Source: Saxidomus purpurata (Eukaryota; Mollusca; Bivalvia; Venerida; Veneridae). From it: a DNA stretch of 64,000 nt. Below, piece after piece: positions 59,290 to 64,000 of the stretch (within the stretch, counting starts at the first letter, position 1; every line of letters begins with the position of its first letter). The stretch is taken from NCBI GenBank assembly GCA_022818135.1, contig JAFMSR010000015.1, forward strand, positions 19,927,678 through 19,991,677. The letters run 5' to 3'. A program made the position numbers and the translations under genes. Below the pieces are notes generated by a model, which was given only the letters and a program-made list of their open reading frames with translations, had not been told where the DNA came from and did not search any database.

Positions 59290-60675
59290 AGGATTGGTTT
59301 CTTCTCTTGAGATAGTATATACCCGACAGTCGCCAGAATGAGGTTTGTCAATTCTGTAGGTCAAATATATTTAACACACATTTAAAACGATAAAACTAAG
59401 TCTAAATATACATTTCGACCAATTAAGACATTTTAAGGTATCTAGCAGGTGGTTTGAAAACTTTTCACAGCAGACATCTCTACAAATTCTTCAAATTTTG
59501 ATTTCTGAGAAGCTAAAGATGTTTACATAATGCACTGCTAATTCAACGAAGAAAGCAAGCGTGATGTGACCGTCGGCTTACCAGTGACTACGGAGGTCAT
59601 GGGTTCGAATCTCCTCAGTGACAGCACTGAATGGTGCTTCAAACAGCAGCACGGCAAATACGGGTTGTAAAAGTTTTATTCGACAATCGATGTAAATAGA
59701 TAACTAAAAATTGTTAAAATATAAATGAATAAATGTGCTTGTCTATTAATAATATACACTAGTGTAGAGTTATTTTAGATCTAATGAGTAATTATGGTTA
59801 ACTGAACGCACACAAGACTTATTGTAAGGGCCTTACCTGGGCGTAAATTCGTATTGTATTTTTCAACAACGGTCTGAAATAATTCAGAAAGTATAAACAT
59901 GACAAGTTTTAATTTTATTTCCAAACGACTTATTCGTATGTTTACTTACGAGAGACCTTTTAGTTTTCAAAGCAAGTTTCGGTAATTAAACCTAAATTTA
60001 TAAACTGAAATAAGCAAATACATATTCAAGTGAGATAAGCATTATTTTCATAAGACATAAACCTCCCGACTACTATAGTAGCACAATATAGTTTTACATT
60101 AAAAAGACTGGAATAAATCGGGCCATAAAAAAGTGTTCGTAATATCAGAAGTTACGTTATATCCGGAGTCGATGTATAAGGAGTTTACTGTAATATGTAT
60201 ATATATCATTTCGTTATTTGGATCAAACTCTATTTCTTCTTTTAATTTTATTTGTTAACCGATATTAACTGATAATGCCATCGCGTAAGGAAACATATTT
60301 TGCAGAACTGAAAAACATGTGTTCACTTTTCTTCACACACAGAACATAAAAAATTGTAAAATAATCGGTCTGTCCTCAATCAACCATCTTTGGTAAGAAT
60401 CGAAACACTATATAATACACGGAGACCTACTTTTTCCTTTTTGTTAATTCTGTCTGACACATCGCTCAAAACGCCGCAGTATTTATTGTCTTTTCTTCCA
60501 GACCGTTCAACAACTCGTCGTTACCACCTGACGATACGAAACTCTCTCGGGTGTTACAAATGATTGATTCAACTGCAGTTACCCTTTGTACATGCCAGTT
60601 TACAGCCAGGCAAAGAAGTACCACTAACTCAAGACTTTTTGTGACAAGAAGGGCGATGAAAACTTTCCTTCTCAG
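59290..60675 (-). pseudogene. TNF-ligand pseudogene, truncated second copy
   Basis: On the minus strand, exon 2 (from 60675; LRRKVFIALLVTKSLELVVL), exon 3 (59873-59837, intact splice sites) and part of exon 4 (from 59353) match the TNF gene at 22593-21431. One base is missing near 60491, causing a frameshift and a TGA at 60468-60466. The exon 2 donor is destroyed. Homology stops inside exon 4 at about 59290, and the TNF homology domain exon and the ATG exon are absent. A SINE and a MITE end lie in its introns. It cannot make a ligand. Confidence 0.85.
59557..59640 (+). repeat. tRNA-like SINE head, family C
   Basis: B-box GGTTCGAATCTCC (59602-59614) preceded by 'gtgaccgtcggcttaccagtg'. It lies in a pseudogene intron and is missing from the intact TNF gene, so it inserted after duplication or was lost from the other copy. 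Confidence 0.55.
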
Positions 60676-61722
60676 CTACAAATAAAACATTTTAAAACAT
60701 CTTAAAAGCAGTTCTTTTATTACGATTTATGTTCATACTAATACTACCCTTCAAAATGACCGTAGTTTTAAGAAATACAGTAATCACCGATTTATACTCT
60801 TTAACCAAATTATATGAATCTGTACAACAGTTTAAGTCTCACTGTATACATGTATATAGAAAATCAGAAAAAAAATCTTTTGACTATTATAATCAGAAAT
60901 GGTAAATCCACACTTTCTGTTAGATATAGTTTCAAAAATATCTTGTCATTAGGAGAAATTAACAATGTCTTGTTCCTAATTTGTTTTAAAATGATAAAAA
61001 ACATTAATGCCAACCATCATGACTCTGCGAGGTTTGTATTAAAATACAAACATAACTACTACATCCCTAAAAGGTAATAGAAGAAAATGCAAAATCAACA
61101 CAAATGACTCAAGTAATCTCAATAATACAGAATAAAACCAGTATCAATACTCTTAGATAAAATATTGAGTGTATGTTTTCCTACGATCACAAAGGTTACT
61201 AGTGACATACACCTCTCACAAGTTCCAAGTATTACTTACAAATATGAACTGTCTAAAATATCTGAGAGCTGCCGTATATGAAAGACTGAAGAACCGTTAT
61301 ATCTGCATTGCAGAATACAATCAATATAACAATATCCGTACATAGCGGACAAAATCAAAATCTAAAAATACTAAAAACAGTTCTAAGTTACTTGTTAGTT
61401 TATATATTGTACCAACAAAAAGTTTTAGTTGTACTCAAGGTTAGAATATGTCTATGCTAATCACTCAAGTAGTAAACTAAAATCATAACATTGGAACTTA
61501 CTTTTACAACACAAACTATTGCCCTGAAACGCAAATGAAACAACTTAAGTGTAAAGTGACGGAAATTGATATGTCGAAATAAAAATGATAATGTACTTGT
61601 AATAGCAAATAGTGTGAAGATCTGCTCGGAACTTGTGCACACATCATAAAAATATATATTCTCCACTGCTTGCAATATGATATAATTTTAAAAGCATAAA
61701 CGTAAGTGTTCCAAACTGTATT

Positions 61723-62516
61723 TTATGTGTGATTTACATCCGTTTGCATTGTCAAGCCGTTGTCAATATTTGCAGCACTTTCAGTAGAAACATATTGGCC
61801 TGAGGTCGTAGTTGAAGGGCCCGTTTTTGAATATAAACTCTTTTCCATCAGTGTAATTAGAACCTTTGGTTTAAATTTAGTCACATCAAAACCACTACTT
61901 ATAGTTCTGATCCACTCCGTTTCTTTATGTATATCCTTTTGGTCCGAAGTAATTCTAACAAGAGTATAATCACGAGCACTTGAAATGAGAACTTCTTTCT
62001 CGTTGTCTGTAACAGAAATGTTTTGAATGCGAACACCCTTTGCACCTATTATATGGTAGAAAAAGTCCGTTGTTCCACCGAAGTATTCTGTGACAGAAGG
62101 ATCAATTGTAGTGCTCCAAAATGAACGAATATAGTAGGATTCTCCTACGTCTGGAAACGAGGCATTCCAATTCCATTCTCCTCTGTATAAGTGTTCGAAT
62201 GTATCTTTGCCTATAATATCTAACGCTTCGTTGAGTAGGGCTTCATATCTCTGCCAGATTTCACCAGTATTGTTTCTACGAAGTTCTGTGTTCAAACTGC
62301 TATAGAGGGTGTTGCTTGGTGCATCAGTTATTTCGTCAGAACTTGTATACAAGTTAATTATTAGTGCAGCACATTGCTTTTTTTGTGACCAAGTCTCAAA
62401 CGTCACACCCTTCAGTTTAGCCCTGGCTTTCTCTACAGTAGCATCCATTTCAAAATCCCGTTCCAACTCATATAAAAGTATTTTTACCCGGAATGAATAT
62501 TCTTCATGTCTGTAGT
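61723..62516 (-). CDS. ADP-ribosyltransferase (ART/PF01129-type), copy 2, last exon
   Basis: This is the paralogue of 35695-36494, with the same acceptor (tttgtttcag at 62517) and the same open frame to the end, two residues shorter (DEITDA instead of DEIHVTDA). The R-S-E signature is intact: HLYRG (R95), SFWSTT (S118) and EKEVLIS (E158). Glu156 two residues before the catalytic Glu completes the ExE motif typical of arginine-specific transferases, which copy 1 has lost. Most differences between the copies are single-base changes without stops, which suggests both are kept functional. The first exon was not found. Confidence 0.8.
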
Positions 62517-62693
62517 CTGAAACAAAAGTAAATTAACGAGTATACTTTAACTAAACCTAAAACAATATAGGTGTTACAGAATCAACATTTGAGAGTAAAC
62601 CGGCAGCTGACTAAGCTTCACTATGCATACAGTGATATGGGAGCATGCTTGTCAACCTAAATCAAATAATTGTATAGTATCGATTTTCTGCTG

Positions 62694-62791
62694 TTTTTCG
62701 AAATCTTAACGCTATATTATTACGTGTTTACGAAATTTTTGTGCTATATCTTTACGTGTTTACGAAACATTATTTCGTTTTGACGAAATAT
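62694..62791. mobile_element. 98-bp MITE-like insertion present only in copy 2
   Basis: Copy 1 reads 'gctgtattaactgcac' where copy 2 has this extra segment. It holds two copies of 'ttacgtgtttacgaaa' and ends in TTTTCGAAAT and ATTTCG-type inverted motifs. Confidence 0.6.
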
Positions 62792-64000
62792 AATAACTGC
62801 ACTATCGCACTAATGTTGAAATGTCGATTCCGGAGTGGCTGCGACAGCTACATAACAAATATACAGCTGGCAAATGAAACAATGCTTAAGCACAAATTGC
62901 GATAGTAATAGGTTTATTGATGAGTGATAGTCTTTTGTGATGTGTACTATAATGTGTTATCGGGTTAACTTTTTCGCAAATTTGACATTTGCGACGGTAT
63001 ATGCGTTTTTAAAGGTCGTGAGTATTTTCAAAAGGTGACGGCAAAATCAGTTTTAGAGCATCGACTCCGACCATTACAAACCGTATATACAAAATTTAAA
63101 GACATACACCTTATAAGCAAACTTCTTTACAATTTGGCATTTTTCGTGATCAATGGACGTAGATTATGTCCTTTCCCTTGTACCTAATTAACCGAAATTT
63201 TAAAGCGGAATCCCTTGATCCTACATCGCAGCAAATAAAATTATTCATTTTCGTTTCATTTACACGAATCTAAATGGTTAGTATAGGATTTTCCTTATAA
63301 GGAAATTATATGGACTAGTAGTCATCGGCTTATTATATAAGCCGTTGTGCACGAGTTCTTGTCATTCGAGATCTTAACGGGCATAGAAAACAGGTTTACC
63401 CTGCCACCCTCCCTGAAGTTTGCGGGGTTTTCAGGGCAATCATTGTTTGAAGATATATTATACCGTCTTTGAGTTGACAGTAATGTCTTATTTAGGATGT
63501 ACCAGTCCTAATTTTTAAAATTAATACAACATGTACTTCAACTTTGGTTTCTATTATGTGTCTGTTATTTTTTGTGTCTAATTGATGTATATATTTCAGA
63601 TTTCGTTACCAAGATTTTTTTTACGCTAGATGTCAGAAATCTAACATGATGTGTGCAGATGGTTCCAAACAAATCTTTAATTCATCGCAAATGGTATTCT
63701 TTTTGGATCGATTGAATGTATTCAATCGTATCCAAAGTTAACAGAGTATTTCAGACCCTTACGGCCGAACTCTTAACACAATTTTTTGGCAATTACGACC
63801 GAAAAGTAGTTCTATATTACTGTCCCCTGTTTTAAAAATTTTATAGTAACAGATCTAAATAATATCAAAACATTACAGAATAGCATTATATTATATTGTT
63901 GTTTTTCTTATAATTTGTAACTTAAATCAACGAGGTATCTGTTCTGTATAGAACTATTTTCCTGTGCGGTTTTTATCATCAGACCGGTGTGACATGAGAA

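Larger units (their letters stand above)
61000..64000. repeat. Duplicated block carrying ADP-ribosyltransferase copy 2
   Basis: Aligns with 34920-38005 as described there. Differences include a 98-bp insertion at 62694-62791, a replaced segment from 63246 to 63927, and many point changes. The TNF-derived part ends at about 60935, leaving about 65 bases of unmatched junction. Confidence 0.85.

Noticed and set aside
59557..59640. tRNA gene
   Set aside because: Good B-box, but the acceptor stem and anticodon arm do not pair well and it sits within a pseudogene intron. Called a SINE head.

Overview
The window is animal nuclear DNA: AT-rich, with short exons, GT-AG introns, long introns full of dispersed repeats, and many decayed transposons. 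The gene and repeat content (an expanded TNF ligand and ADP-ribosyltransferase set, tRNA-derived SINEs, and the common 'agctcacctggcacaa' and 'aaaggggcataactctg' repeats) suggests a bivalve mollusc. That assignment is inference. There are no operons, CRISPR arrays or rRNA genes.

Layout. 0-3.8 kb holds the first four coding exons of MCM7 on the minus strand, with an E2F-type promoter, running off the left edge. 3.9-9.7 kb is a transposon graveyard of long hairpin MITEs, inverted dispersed repeats and two non-LTR reverse-transcriptase fragments. 10.3-16.7 kb is a complete nine-exon Gfo/Idh/MocA oxidoreductase (386 aa) on the plus strand. 17-20.5 kb holds minisatellites and retroelement fragments. 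20.6-24.4 kb is a five-exon TNF-superfamily ligand (257 aa, minus strand) whose first coding exon appears to be only the ATG. 26.2-33.9 kb holds pieces of a non-LTR retrotransposon around a frameshifted pogo-class transposase with a PHD finger. 35.7-36.5 kb is an ADP-ribosyltransferase exon (minus).

39.7-49.4 kb is bounded by 23-bp perfect inverted repeats. It carries two convergent genes: an intact THAP plus DDE transposase and a SWIM/YqaJ-nuclease/PHD protein broken by two in-frame stops. This is the organisation of an ISL2EU-type (PIF/Harbinger-related) DNA transposon. A second inverted-repeat element and a SINE are nested inside it. 50.9-52.9 kb is a two-exon gene for a secreted 427-aa protein of unknown function. 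59.3-64.0 kb is a second copy of the immune-type genes: a truncated, frameshifted TNF pseudogene directly followed by a second intact ADP-ribosyltransferase exon, with duplicated flanks matching 21.5-22.9 kb and 34.9-38.0 kb.

The most interesting points are: the duplicated TNF/ADP-ribosyltransferase region, in which one ART copy keeps the ExE motif and the other has lost its first acidic residue; the large element with an intact transposase but a decayed nuclease, both promoters sharing one 19-bp YY1-like motif; and the ATG-only first exon of the TNF gene. Exon joins were worked out by hand from reading frame and splice signals, with no transcript support.
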